Of a DNA stretch of 64,000 bases, positions 1 through 8,001 are shown in pieces. A program made the translations under genes and the position numbers. The notes under the pieces were generated by a model. The model made no database searches and was not told the DNA's origin. It was given only the letters and a program-made list of their open reading frames with translations. The stretch is from Lentzea californiensis (GTDB lineage Bacteria > Actinomycetota > Actinomycetes > Mycobacteriales > Pseudonocardiaceae): assembly GCF_024648825.1 (NCBI RefSeq), contig NZ_JANBBE010000021.1, forward strand, positions 1-64,000, written 5' to 3'. The first letter of the stretch is position 1; each line of letters opens with the position of its first letter.

Positions 1-260
1 AGCCGCTTGTTGTAACCCGACTGCTGAGGCAGGTACCGAAACAGGTGCCCCAGATGAGCGTGGGCGTAGCGCAGCCAGCGGGCTTCGGAGGTGTGGCCCA
101 GCAGTGCCTGCATCACCGCGAGGGTGACCAGTTCGGCATCGGTCAGGCTGGGCACGATGCCGACCTTCGGCCGCCACGGCGCTAATCGAGGTTGCGCCCT
201 GAGCAAGTCGTCGGTTCTGACGTAAAGTGCGGTCGCGAGGGTGTCAATGTCGGTCGTCAC
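1..260 (-). CDS. IS982 family transposase, N-terminal part (runs off the window)
   Basis: Reverse-strand reading from a GTG at 260 gives 86 uninterrupted residues. They contain DAELVTLAVMQALLGHTSEA followed by WLRYAHAHLGHLF and YLPQQSGYNKRL, the conserved N-terminal region of IS982 transposases. The DDE catalytic core lies outside the window, so integrity cannot be judged. The stretch 261-321 should hold the terminal inverted repeat; the small palindrome GCGTC-TCTA-GACGC at 288-301 lies there, but the exact element end cannot be fixed from one side. The neighbouring VOC gene keeps its own stop codon, so the insertion did not break it. Family identification is by recognised motif, not by a search. 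Confidence 0.88.
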   Translation of the reverse strand, partial: MTTDIDTLATALYVRTDDLLRAQPRLAPWRPKVGIVPSLTDAELVTLAVMQALLGHTSEARWLRYAHAHLGHLFRYLPQQSGYNKR

Positions 261-321
261 AACCCGTACATCGACACCCTCGCTTCGCGTCTCTAGACGC
301 CTACCCCTTGGACTTACTCAT

Positions 322-693
322 CTAGTCCACGAACAGGCAGAACGGGTGCCCGTCGGGATCGATGAGCACCCGCACGGTGTCCTGCGGCTGGATCTCGGCG
401 AGCACCGCCCCGCACTCCACCGCGTGCCGCACCGCGGCGTCGAGGTCGTCGACCCGCACGTCGAGGTGCTGCGACGCCGTCTGCTCACCCGCCACAGCCG
501 GCCACACCGGCCGGCGGAAGTGCCGCTCGCGTTCGAAACCGAGCGAAAGCCCGCCCTCGACGCGCACCAGCGCCCAGCCGTCGTCCGCCGTCTCGACCGT
601 GGCGCCGAGCAGCCGCGCGTAGAACGCGGCGAGCTCCCGGGGCTGCGACGTGCCGACCGTGACCGACGTGAGGGAGAGGCGCACGCCGCTCAC
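322..693 (-). CDS. VOC family protein (glyoxalase/bleomycin resistance fold)
   Basis: A 123-residue single-domain vicinal-oxygen-chelate protein. The visible hallmarks are the N-terminal beta-alpha start with AFYARLLGA, the central HLDVRVDDLDAA (residues 76-87) and the terminal IDPDGHPFCLFVD typical of the second beta-alpha-beta-beta-beta half. Such proteins are metal-dependent lyases, dioxygenases or drug-binding proteins that work as dimers; the substrate cannot be told. The start is GTG at 693. A copy of the CTAGTGGTGTGGCC repeat motif lies directly upstream at 695-708. Most similar in this window to the VOC protein at 23736-24098, which shares the DPxGHPFCL ending. Confidence 0.85.
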   Translation of the reverse strand: MSGVRLSLTSVTVGTSQPRELAAFYARLLGATVETADDGWALVRVEGGLSLGFERERHFRRPVWPAVAGEQTASQHLDVRVDDLDAAVRHAVECGAVLAEIQPQDTVRVLIDPDGHPFCLFVD

Positions 694-724
694 GCTAGTG
701 GTGTGGCCGTCAGTTGTTGAACGT

Positions 725-1438
725 TCAGTTGTTCAGCGCCTCGCGCGCGGCCACAGCCGCCCGGCAGGCGTGCACGAAGCCCCAGAACACCTCGGTCGTC
801 GTGTGCCGCCGCGCCGGCCGCGTGTTCTCCTCGAACATCGCCGAACGCAGCGGAGTCGTCAGCTCCAGCTGCCCGCCCTGCCGCCCGCGGGTGCGGTTCG
901 CGATGTTCGCCCGGTCGTAGCCGCCCAGCACCGGGTGGTCCACCGCGTCGATCGTGTGGAAGCCCGCCCGCCGCAGCCGCGTCAGCAGCTCCAGGCGCAG
1001 CAACGCGTCGCGGCCGCCGACGAGCACCGCCCGGTCGTGGTCCTCCAGGCCCGCCGCGGCCGCCGTGCAGCCGTGCAGGCCCAGCGCGTGCGAGGCACCC
1101 GACACCAGCTGCCGTGCCACCCGGTCGTCGCAGTTCGACGACGTGACGTGCAGCTCGTCGTTGGAGGTGGTGCGCAGGCCCTCGAACATCCAGTAGTCGT
1201 GGGTCTGCCCGATCGGCACCCGCGTGGAGGGGTGGTAGCCCGCGATGGCCAGGCACAGCTCCGAGGTGCCGACCTCGATGCCGCCGCCGTGCGGGGCGAG
1301 CACGACCGACGGGGTCCGGGGCCGGTGGCGCTTGAAGCGACGCCGGTAGTCCACCCGTTCCACCAGTCGGGGATCTGCGTACAGGCCGGAATTGGACGCG
1401 TAGACGTCCAGCGCCGTCCACTGGGGCTGCGGTCTCAT
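725..1438 (-). CDS. poly-gamma-glutamate hydrolase family protein (DUF867/YjqB-like)
   Basis: A cytosolic-looking protein of 237 residues from the ATG at 1438 (a GTG at 1465 would add nine). The family signature is clear: VVLAPHGGGIEVGTSE followed by an AIAG segment, LHVTSSNCDD, then GLHGC and a GGRDA segment, and NIANR near the C-terminus. Related phage enzymes are zinc peptidases that cut poly-gamma-glutamate; the His residues in APHGGG and LHGC fit metal ligands. A TAGGCT hexamer (reverse strand, 1449-1454) lies ten bases before the ATG. It stands alone between VOC and hsp20; no capsule or PGA synthesis genes are nearby, so the actual substrate is open. Confidence 0.85.
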   Translation of the reverse strand: MRPQPQWTALDVYASNSGLYADPRLVERVDYRRRFKRHRPRTPSVVLAPHGGGIEVGTSELCLAIAGYHPSTRVPIGQTHDYWMFEGLRTTSNDELHVTSSNCDDRVARQLVSGASHALGLHGCTAAAAGLEDHDRAVLVGGRDALLRLELLTRLRRAGFHTIDAVDHPVLGGYDRANIANRTRGRQGGQLELTTPLRSAMFEENTRPARRHTTTEVFWGFVHACRAAVAAREALNN

Positions 1439-1492
1439 GGCGGGCGGAAGCCTACCGGGCGTCACCCGGACGGCCGCCGCCCGCCGGGTGGG

Positions 1493-1924
1493 TCACGCGT
1501 CGATCTGCCGCCGCGAGTCCTCGCCCGCGGAGATCGCGATCCTGCGGGGCTTCGCGCGTTCCGCGACCGGGATCCGCAGCGTCAGCACACCCGCGTCGTA
1601 CTGGGCGTCGATCCGGTCGGTGTCGAGCGCGTCGCCCAGGAACAGCTGCCGCGAGAACACGCCCAGCGGCCGTTCCGACACCTGCATCTCGACGTCTCCG
1701 CCCACCGGCCGGCGTTCCGCCTTCACCGTCAGCACGTTGCGCTCGACACTGAGCTCGATCGCGTCCGCCGCCACCCCGGGCAGGTCGAAGGACACCACGA
1801 ACTCGTCGCCGTCGCGACAGGCGTCCATCGGCATCGCCGACGGCCGTGACCACGTGCCCGCGGCCCCCGCCACCTGCTGCGTCAGCCGGTCCAGCACGCG
1901 GAACGGGTCAGTGCGCATCAACAT
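1493..1924 (-). CDS. Hsp20/alpha-crystallin family small heat-shock protein (Hsp18 type)
   Basis: A 143-residue small heat-shock protein: short N-terminal arm with [14 protein letters not shown], then an alpha-crystallin domain with [16 protein letters not shown], a [13 protein letters not shown] strand and the [12 protein letters not shown]-terminal strand. It is an ATP-independent holdase chaperone that forms oligomers. The start is placed at the ATG at 1924 because GGAGG lies seven bases upstream; the frame stays open to 2002 but that part is not chaperone-like and overlaps the operator. It is divergent from the putative repressor at 2029, with an RheA-type palindrome between the two, so heat-inducible derepression is likely. 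Confidence 0.93.
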   Translation of the reverse strand: MLMRTDPFRVLDRLTQQVAGAAGTWSRPSAMPMDACRDGDEFVVSFDLPGVAADAIELSVERNVLTVKAERRPVGGDVEMQVSERPLGVFSRQLFLGDALDTDRIDAQYDAGVLTLRIPVAERAKPRRIAISAGEDSRRQIDA

Positions 1925-1982
1925 CTGACACCTCCAGTCATCACTCGTAGGACTGTCAATGCGCTGCCCTGCCGTTGTAGCA

Positions 1983-2001
1983 TGTCGTCGAAACGATGAC
2001 A
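1983..2001. promoter_or_regulatory. RheA-type heat-shock operator
   Basis: The sequence TGTCGTC-GAAAC-GATGACA differs by one base from the Streptomyces albus RheA operator as I recall it, TGTCATC-N5-GATGACA. It lies between the divergent hsp20 and regulator starts, where it could repress both. The match is read directly; the function is by analogy. Confidence 0.8.
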
Positions 2002-2028
2002 ACTATTCAGCGTCGTCGAGGGGATGAC

Positions 2029-2580
2029 ATGACGAACGACTATGAGGCGGTCCGGTCCGCAGCCGCCGCACCCGGCGACGCCACCGAGGTCCTCGCGGCG
2101 TTGATGCTGCTCAGGCAGCTGCGCGACGAACTGTCCGGCTGGGAACCCCAGCTCATCGAAGCCGCCCGCGCACTGGGCACGAGCTGGGCCGACCTCGCCC
2201 CGGCCCTCGGCGTCGCCAGCCGCCAGGCCGCCGAGAAGCGCTACCTGCGCGTGCGCCGCACCGGGGAGTCCGGCACCGGCGACGAACGCGTGCAGGCCGA
2301 ACGCGACCGGCGCGCCGGCGACAAGGCCGTCGCCGCGTGGGCGCAGAAGAACGCCGGCGTGCTGCGCAGCCTGGCCGCCCAGGTCGGGCCGCACGACGCC
2401 GCGGTGCAGCAGGCGCTGGGCGGGCAGGACGTCACCGACCTGCTCGCACCGCTGGCGCAGGCCGGGCCCGGCCTGCGCGACGGGCAACCCGGCCTCGCCG
2501 ACCGCATCGCCGACATCGGCCAGCGCACCGACCAGCTGCGCGCCGGCGCACGCCTGCAGCAGCGCCAGCCCCGCGACTGA
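2029..2580 (+). CDS. HSP18 transcriptional regulator (RheA-like)
   Basis: A 183-residue protein starting at the ATG at 2029, preceded by GAGGGG at 2018-2023. The alternative ATG at 1996 lies inside the operator and is rejected. The segment from ALMLLRQLRDEL to EKRYLRVRR contains a helix-turn-helix with SWADLAPALGVASRQAAEKR, as in proteins annotated as HSP18 regulators in actinomycetes. RheA is known as a protein thermosensor that represses hsp18; here the divergent Hsp20 gene and the shared palindrome support the same role. The C-terminal third is Gln/Ala-rich and weakly conserved. Confidence 0.82.
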   Translation: MTNDYEAVRSAAAAPGDATEVLAALMLLRQLRDELSGWEPQLIEAARALGTSWADLAPALGVASRQAAEKRYLRVRRTGESGTGDERVQAERDRRAGDKAVAAWAQKNAGVLRSLAAQVGPHDAAVQQALGGQDVTDLLAPLAQAGPGLRDGQPGLADRIADIGQRTDQLRAGARLQQRQPRD

Positions 2581-2599
2581 CGCCTCACACCAGCGTCAG
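2577..2599. terminator. short hairpin between convergent genes
   Basis: CTGACGC and GCGTCAG form a perfect seven-pair stem with a nine-base loop, overlapping the stop codons of the two convergent genes. There is no T-run, as is usual in actinomycetes, so its terminator role is an inference. Confidence 0.4.
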
Positions 2600-3433
2600 C
2601 GACCGCGCACCGGCGTCGAGCACCGCCGGCACCCCCAGCGGCAACGACCACGAGCCCGCGCAGTGCCCGAACCCGAAATCACCCAGGACCGGCACCCCCA
2701 GCCCCGACAGCCGGTCCGCCAGCACCGCCGACACGTCACCGCAGTCCGTCCACGACCCCAGCACGATGCCCGACACCGGCTCGAACCAGCCCGCCCGCAG
2801 CAGCTGCGTCAGGATCCGGTCCAGCCGGTAGGGCTCCTCACCGACGTCCTCCAGCAACGCGATCGCCCCCGGCACCGGCGGCGCCCACCGCGGCCCGCCC
2901 ACCGACGCCGCCAGCAACGCCGCGTTGCCGCCCGTGAGCACCCCGCGCGCCGTGCCCGCCACCACCGGCGTTCCCGCCGTCCACGACCGCGTGCCGGTGA
3001 ACAGCACCTCGCGCAGCCGTGCCTGGGCCAGCGGGTCGTCGACGAAGTCCGAGGTGCCCGGCATCGGCCCGAACACCGTGGCCTGGCCCACCGCGTTGAG
3101 CTCGGCGTGCAGCACCGTCACGTCCGACGAGCCCACGAACACCCGCGGCGGCAGGTCCTTCCACGGCACCAGGTCCGTCATCCGCAGACACCCGTAACCG
3201 CCGCGCACGCAGAACACCGCCGCCACGTCCGAGCACCACGCCGACACGAACTCCGCCGCCCGCGCCTGATCCGACCCGGCCAGGTACGGCAACGACCACG
3301 GGCCCACCTCCGGCGTGACCACCCGCAGGCCCCACGACCGCAGCACCTCCGCGCCCGCGGCGATCCTCGAAGCCAGGGCCGGGCCGGCCGGTGACACCAG
3401 CGCGACCCGGTCCCCGGCGCACAGCGAACTCAC
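2585..3433 (-). CDS. S66 family LD-carboxypeptidase
   Basis: A 282-residue cytosolic S66 peptidase of the LdcA class, which removes the terminal D-Ala from the tetrapeptide of recycled murein. The N-terminal GDRVALVSPAGP, the glycine-rich FCVRGGYGCLR and the nucleophile segment VGSSDVT (serine near residue 103) are visible. A Glu in LLEDVGEEPYRLDR and a His in GFGHCAGSWSLP complete the Ser-Glu-His triad of the family. The GTG start overlaps the stop of the upstream S9 peptidase by four bases (GTGA), so the two are probably translated together. Of the two S66 proteins in the window, this one is closer to LdcA and the other to MccF. Confidence 0.88.
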   Translation of the reverse strand: MSSLCAGDRVALVSPAGPALASRIAAGAEVLRSWGLRVVTPEVGPWSLPYLAGSDQARAAEFVSAWCSDVAAVFCVRGGYGCLRMTDLVPWKDLPPRVFVGSSDVTVLHAELNAVGQATVFGPMPGTSDFVDDPLAQARLREVLFTGTRSWTAGTPVVAGTARGVLTGGNAALLAASVGGPRWAPPVPGAIALLEDVGEEPYRLDRILTQLLRAGWFEPVSGIVLGSWTDCGDVSAVLADRLSGLGVPVLGDFGFGHCAGSWSLPLGVPAVLDAGARSLTLV

Positions 3434-5322
3434 TCCGACAGGTCCAGCACCGGCACACCCGCGGGCACGAACCCGAACGCCTGCCCGTAGAACGACAGCT
3501 CCGCCTCCAGCGCCGTCTTGATGTTCTCGGCCATGCGGAACCCGTGCTGCTCACCCTCGAACCGCAGGTACGCGTGCGGAATGCCCGACCCGGCCAGGTC
3601 CGCGGCGAAGCGGTCCGCCTGCTCCGGCGGGCAGATCTCGTCCTCCAGGCCCTGCAACAACAGCACCGGCCCCGACACCTGACGCGCCTTCGTCGACGGC
3701 GACCGGTCCCGATAGCGGTCCGCGGCCTCCGGCAGCGTCCCCACCAGGCCCTCGACGTAGCGCGACTCGAAGTCGTGCGTCTCGCCGCCCTGCGACGTCC
3801 ACCCCGCCAGGTCCAGGATCGGGAACGCGACCATGCCGCACCGGTAGACGTCGGTCGACGTCAGCGACGCCGCCGACGTCCAGCCGCCCGCCGAACCGCC
3901 CCGGATCCCCAGCCGCTTCGGGTCCGCCGTGCCCTCCGCGGCCAGCTGCTGGGCGACGAACGCGCAGTCCTGCACGTCCACCACACCCCACTGCTCGCGC
4001 AGCCGCTCCCGGAACGCCCGGCCGTACCCGGTCGAGCCGCCGTAGTTCACCGCCACCACACCGATGCCGCGGCTGGTCAGATACGCGATGTCGCTGTCGA
4101 GCTTGGGCAGCGCACGCCCCGTCGGCCCGCCGTGCACGTGCACCACGTACGGCGGCAACTCGCCCTCGGGCCCCGCGAAGTGCGGGTTCGACGGCGCGTA
4201 CACGTACGCCGGGATCTCCCCGAACATCCGCTCCACCGGCACCGGCAGGTACGCCGCCTCTGAGGAGGACACAGTCTCCGTGCCGGTCAGGTAGGTCAGC
4301 TCACCGTTGGACAGGTCCAGGCGCACCACGGCGAAGTCCGACGTCGGCCCCGCCGCCGCGCAGACCACCACTCCGTCGCGCACCGACAGGTCCGGCACCC
4401 ACGTCGGCAGGTCGGTCTGCACGTCGGTCACCGTCGCGGACCGCTCGTCGAGCACCGCCAGCTGCCCCGAGCGCACCACCAGGTACCGGCCCGGCGACAG
4501 CGTCGCGAACCAGCGGTTGCCCAGCCGCCACATCGGCCCGCCCAGCTCCTCCTCGCACGGCGCCAGGTTCGTGCGCGTGCCGTCGGGGGAGACGCGGAAC
4601 AGGTTCCACCAGCCGTCCGGGTCGGTCAGCGCCAGCAGCGAGTCGCCCTCCCACTCGAACTGGCACACCGCCTCCGTCGCCGACCCGGAGACGACCTCGT
4701 GGGTGTCCGAACCGACCTCGGCGACGCACAGCTCGGTGCCGTCCCACGGCATCTGCGGGTGGTTCCAGCCGATCCAGGCGAACCTCGTGCCGTCCGGGCT
4801 GATCTTCGGGCCGGTCATGAAGTGGTGCGAGGCGCCCAGCACCCGGACCTCACCCGCCTGGGTGATCGCCACCAGGTCGCGGCGCACGTCGGTGCGCGCG
4901 TCACCCGTGACGGTCTCCCGCACGCACCACACCTCACCGTCCGGGCCCGCCGACAGGTCGGAGTACCGCACCCCGTGATGGCGCTGCGGCGCCTCGGTCA
5001 GCGGCTTGGGCTCGGGGGAGTCCGGGTCGAACACGTACACGCGCTGGTCGTCCCAATGCGTGAACGCCACCCGGTCCGGCGCCAGCACCACGAACGGCCG
5101 GCCGCCGTACTCGTGCACCCGGTTGCGGGCGTTCCACGGAGCGGGCAGCACCTCCACACCGTCACGCACCAACGCCACCCTGCCACCCTCGGCAGGCCGG
5201 CTCTCCGCCCACCACACCTGCTCGCCGTGCAGGTCGGCCCACTGGAACCCACCGCCCGGTTTCGAGGTGTCGCCGGCGCTGATCGGCGAGGTCCAGGTCC
5301 CGTACGAAGCGATCTTCACCAC
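3430..5322 (-). CDS. S9 family prolyl oligopeptidase/acylaminoacyl peptidase
   Basis: A 630-residue serine peptidase with no signal peptide. The first ~370 residues carry beta-propeller features such as VHEYGGRPFVVL and LSAGPDGEVWCVRE. The C-terminal alpha/beta-hydrolase domain has the nucleophile in GIRGGSAGGWTS (serine near residue 476), a probable catalytic Asp in GLEDEICPP (~560) and His in GEQHGFRMAE (~591). Such enzymes cut short peptides in the cytoplasm. Coupled to the LD-carboxypeptidase by a four-base overlap, it may take part in peptide turnover, perhaps of cell-wall peptides; that is inference. A TAGGGT hexamer (reverse strand, 5329-5334) lies six bases before the GTG. Confidence 0.92.
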   Translation of the reverse strand: MVKIASYGTWTSPISAGDTSKPGGGFQWADLHGEQVWWAESRPAEGGRVALVRDGVEVLPAPWNARNRVHEYGGRPFVVLAPDRVAFTHWDDQRVYVFDPDSPEPKPLTEAPQRHHGVRYSDLSAGPDGEVWCVRETVTGDARTDVRRDLVAITQAGEVRVLGASHHFMTGPKISPDGTRFAWIGWNHPQMPWDGTELCVAEVGSDTHEVVSGSATEAVCQFEWEGDSLLALTDPDGWWNLFRVSPDGTRTNLAPCEEELGGPMWRLGNRWFATLSPGRYLVVRSGQLAVLDERSATVTDVQTDLPTWVPDLSVRDGVVVCAAAGPTSDFAVVRLDLSNGELTYLTGTETVSSSEAAYLPVPVERMFGEIPAYVYAPSNPHFAGPEGELPPYVVHVHGGPTGRALPKLDSDIAYLTSRGIGVVAVNYGGSTGYGRAFRERLREQWGVVDVQDCAFVAQQLAAEGTADPKRLGIRGGSAGGWTSAASLTSTDVYRCGMVAFPILDLAGWTSQGGETHDFESRYVEGLVGTLPEAADRYRDRSPSTKARQVSGPVLLLQGLEDEICPPEQADRFAADLAGSGIPHAYLRFEGEQHGFRMAENIKTALEAELSFYGQAFGFVPAGVPVLDLSE

Positions 5323-5400
5323 AGCCCGACCCTATACGCGGAGTGTTTGGTGGGGGAGGACCTGCCGACGATCTCCGCGTGGCCTAGGGTCGTATCTGCC

Positions 5401-5967
5401 ATGGCTCGTGTCATTCACGTATTCCGCGCACCCGACCGGTTCATCGCAGGAACCGTCGGGCAGCCCGGCGACCGCACCTTCTACCTGCAGGCCTCCGAGC
5501 AGAGCAGGTTGATCAGCGTCGCCCTGGAAAAGCAGCAGGTCCAGGTCCTCGCCGAGCGCATCGGCTCGTTGCTCGAGGAGGTGCATCGCCGCTTCGGCAC
5601 CGACGTGCCCGAGGACGCCCCGCCCGACGACCTCGACACCCAGCCCCTCGACGTGCCCGTCGAGGAGGAGTTCCGCGTCGGCACCATGGGACTGGGCTGG
5701 GACGCCGAGTCCAAGGCGGTCGTCATCGAACTCCTCGCGGTCTCCGAGGAGGAGGTCGACGAGGCCGTCGTGCTCGACGACACCGAGGAAGGCCCCGACG
5801 CCGTGCGGGTCTTCCTGTCCCCCTCCGCCGCCCGCGCCTTCGCCGACCGCGCCGACCGCGTCGTCAACGCCGGCCGCAAACCCTGCCCGCTGTGCAACGA
5901 ACCCCTCGACGCGGACGGCCACATCTGCCCCCGGCAGAACGGCTACCGCCGCACCGAAGAAGACTGA
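5401..5967 (+). CDS. DUF3090 family protein
   Basis: A 188-residue actinobacterial protein starting MARVIHVFRAPDRFIAGTVG, the DUF3090 opening. It ends in a small zinc-ribbon-like motif, PCPLCNEPLDADGHICPRQ (Cys at about 162, 165 and 176). Function is unknown. It precedes the SCO1664-type gene with one base between them, so they form an operon. The frame is open far upstream but the ATG at 5401 matches the family start, and a TAGGGT hexamer at 5385-5390 suggests a leaderless transcript. The middle is acidic. Confidence 0.9.
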   Translation: MARVIHVFRAPDRFIAGTVGQPGDRTFYLQASEQSRLISVALEKQQVQVLAERIGSLLEEVHRRFGTDVPEDAPPDDLDTQPLDVPVEEEFRVGTMGLGWDAESKAVVIELLAVSEEEVDEAVVLDDTEEGPDAVRVFLSPSAARAFADRADRVVNAGRKPCPLCNEPLDADGHICPRQNGYRRTEED

Positions 5968-5968
5968 C

Positions 5969-6754
5969 GTGGACACCTCCGCGGCCCTGCGGTTGCTCGA
6001 ACACGGCCGCATCGAGGTAGAAGGCCGCCTCGTCGACGCCTCCAACGCCACCTTGTTCTGCAAGATCTCGCTGGACGGCGTCGACGCGCAGTGCGTCTAC
6101 AAACCCGTGCGGGGCGAACGGCCGCTGTGGGACTTCCCCGACGGCACGCTCGCCGGCCGCGAGGTGGCCACCTACCTGATCTCCGCCGCGTCCTTCGGCG
6201 TCGTGCCGCCCACCGTCCTGCGCCCCGGCCCGTTCGGCAGCGGCATGGTCCAGCTGTGGATCGAGACCCGCGAAGAGGACGAACTCGTCGACATCATCGG
6301 CGTCGACGACGTCAAACCCGGCTGGATCCCCGTCTTCCACGCCCACGACCGCTTCGGCGACCCGGCCGTGCTCGTGCACGCCGACCACCCGCGCATCGCC
6401 GAGATGTCCGCCTTCGACGTCGTCGTCAACAACGCCGACCGCAAGGGCGGTCACGTCCTGCACGCGCTGGACGGCGCCGTGTACGGCGTCGACCACGGCA
6501 TCTGCCTGCACACCGAACCCAAACTCCGCACCGTGCTGTGGGGCTGGGCCCGCGAACCCCTGCCCGACCACGTCGTCGAGTCGCTGCGCCGCCTGAGGTC
6601 CGAACTCGACGGCACCCTGGGCGAGTCGCTGCACGAGCACCTCACGCGCGCCGAGGTCCGCGCCGTGGGCGAACGCGTCGACAAACTGCTCGCCGCCGGG
6701 GTGTACCCCGAACCGTCCGGCGACTGGCCCGCCATCCCCTGGCCCGCGTTCTAG
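5969..6754 (+). CDS. SCO1664 family protein (PI3/4-kinase-like fold)
   Basis: A 261-residue protein with a GTG start one base after the DUF3090 stop. It shows a kinase-like layout: a lysine in CVYKPVRGE (K45), a catalytic-loop-like FDVVVNNADRKGGHVL (about 149-164) and a metal-binding-like GVDHGICLH (173-181). These resemble the phosphatidylinositol 3-/4-kinase and HipA-like ATP-grasping families. In Streptomyces the same family (SCO1664) sits near mycothiol synthesis genes; no mycothiol gene is within this window. Substrate unknown. No membrane segment or signal peptide. Confidence 0.88.
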   Translation: MDTSAALRLLEHGRIEVEGRLVDASNATLFCKISLDGVDAQCVYKPVRGERPLWDFPDGTLAGREVATYLISAASFGVVPPTVLRPGPFGSGMVQLWIETREEDELVDIIGVDDVKPGWIPVFHAHDRFGDPAVLVHADHPRIAEMSAFDVVVNNADRKGGHVLHALDGAVYGVDHGICLHTEPKLRTVLWGWAREPLPDHVVESLRRLRSELDGTLGESLHEHLTRAEVRAVGERVDKLLAAGVYPEPSGDWPAIPWPAF

Positions 6755-6813
6755 CCCACCCGCACGCGATATCGCGGTGATCCGCTCGCGCGGCGTCGCT
6801 ACGCTCGGCGTCC

Positions 6814-7848
6814 ATGCAGTTGATCAACCCGGCCAAACCCCGCCCCGGCGACCGCGTCGCGATCGTCTCCCCGGCCTCCGGCCTCGCGGGCCTGTTCCCG
6901 CAGCCCCACGAACTGGGCCTGCGGCGTCTCGAACAGGACTTCGGGCTCATCGCGGTCGAGTACCCGGCAACCCGCAAGATGGGTTCGACCCCGCGGGAAC
7001 GGGCGGAAGACCTGCACACCGCGTTCGCCGACCCCGGCATCAAGGCCGTGATCGCCACGATCGGCGGCGACGACCAGATCACCGTCCTGCCGCACCTGGA
7101 CGAGGAGCTGATCAGGGCCAACCCCAAGCCGTTCTTCGGGCACAGCGACAACACCAACCTGCTGACCTGGCTCGCCAACCGCGGCATCACCGGCTTCTGC
7201 GGCGGCGGCGTCATGGTCCAGTTCGGGCGGCCCGGCGCGATGCACCCGGCCACGCGGGAATCACTGAAAGCCGCGCTGTTCACGCCGGGTGAGTACCGGC
7301 TGGCCGAGACCACCGCCTACGGCGACAAGGAAAGCCCCTGGGACGACCCGCGCACCTTCGACACCGAACCCGTCCTCGAACCCAGTGGCGGCTGGATCTG
7401 GCACCGGCCCCACACCGCGGTGCGAGGCCGGTCGTGGGGCGGCAACCTGGAGATCCTGTCGTGGCTGATGATGGCCGGCCGGGAGATCAACGCCCCCGAG
7501 CACTACGACGGCACCGTGCTGTTCTTCGAGACCAGCGAGGAGATGCCGTCCGCGACCGAGGTCTACCGGATCCTGCGCAACATGGGGGAGCGCGGGCTGC
7601 TGCGCCGGTTCGCCGCCGTGCTCGTCGGACGCGCCAAAGCCTGGTCGTTCACCGACCAGGACACCGGCCGCGCCGCCTACACCACCGCGCAGCGCGAAGC
7701 GGTCCTGCGGGCGTTCGCGCAGTACGCGCCCAGCACGATGATCGTGTTCGACGTCGACTTCGGCCACACCGACCCGCAGCTCGTCATCCCCGTGGGCGGC
7801 ACCGTCGAGGTCAACGGCCCGGACCGCACGATCACCGTCACCTACTGA
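6814..7848 (+). CDS. S66 peptidase, MccF-like (microcin C self-immunity family)
   Basis: A 344-residue S66 peptidase of the longer MccF class. The nucleophile is in FFGHSDNTNL (serine 111), followed by Glu 239 in LFFETSEE and His 318 in VDFGHTDPQL, so the Ser-Glu-His triad is complete. MccF hydrolyses the amide bond in peptidyl-nucleotide antibiotics such as processed microcin C; relatives also act on muropeptides. No microcin biosynthesis gene is near, so a detoxifying or recycling role is open. A TACGCT hexamer at 6800-6805 lies eight bases before the ATG, consistent with leaderless transcription. Confidence 0.87.
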   Translation: MQLINPAKPRPGDRVAIVSPASGLAGLFPQPHELGLRRLEQDFGLIAVEYPATRKMGSTPRERAEDLHTAFADPGIKAVIATIGGDDQITVLPHLDEELIRANPKPFFGHSDNTNLLTWLANRGITGFCGGGVMVQFGRPGAMHPATRESLKAALFTPGEYRLAETTAYGDKESPWDDPRTFDTEPVLEPSGGWIWHRPHTAVRGRSWGGNLEILSWLMMAGREINAPEHYDGTVLFFETSEEMPSATEVYRILRNMGERGLLRRFAAVLVGRAKAWSFTDQDTGRAAYTTAQREAVLRAFAQYAPSTMIVFDVDFGHTDPQLVIPVGGTVEVNGPDRTITVTY

Positions 7849-7915
7849 CGGTCGCGGTCATCGGCGAACTATTCGTTGCCCATTCACATTCTTCCAATTG
7901 AGACACTGCTGGGGT

Positions 7916-7944
7916 TTGACGGGACATCATCGTGCCCCTATGTT
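7916..7944 (+). promoter_or_regulatory. candidate sigma-70-type promoter
   Basis: TTGACG and TATGTT separated by 17 bases lie in a relatively AT-rich 153-base gap upstream of the unknown gene at 8002. One of few spots here with both boxes recognisable; not confirmed. Confidence 0.45.
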
Positions 7945-8001
7945 CTGGGAGGCGTTCTGACCTGCGCAAACATTCAAATATGAATGCGGGACACGGGTGA
8001 C

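Noticed and set aside
1925-2002. N-terminal extension of the Hsp20 frame
   Set aside because: It crosses the operator and lacks chaperone character; the ATG at 1924 has a proper ribosome site.
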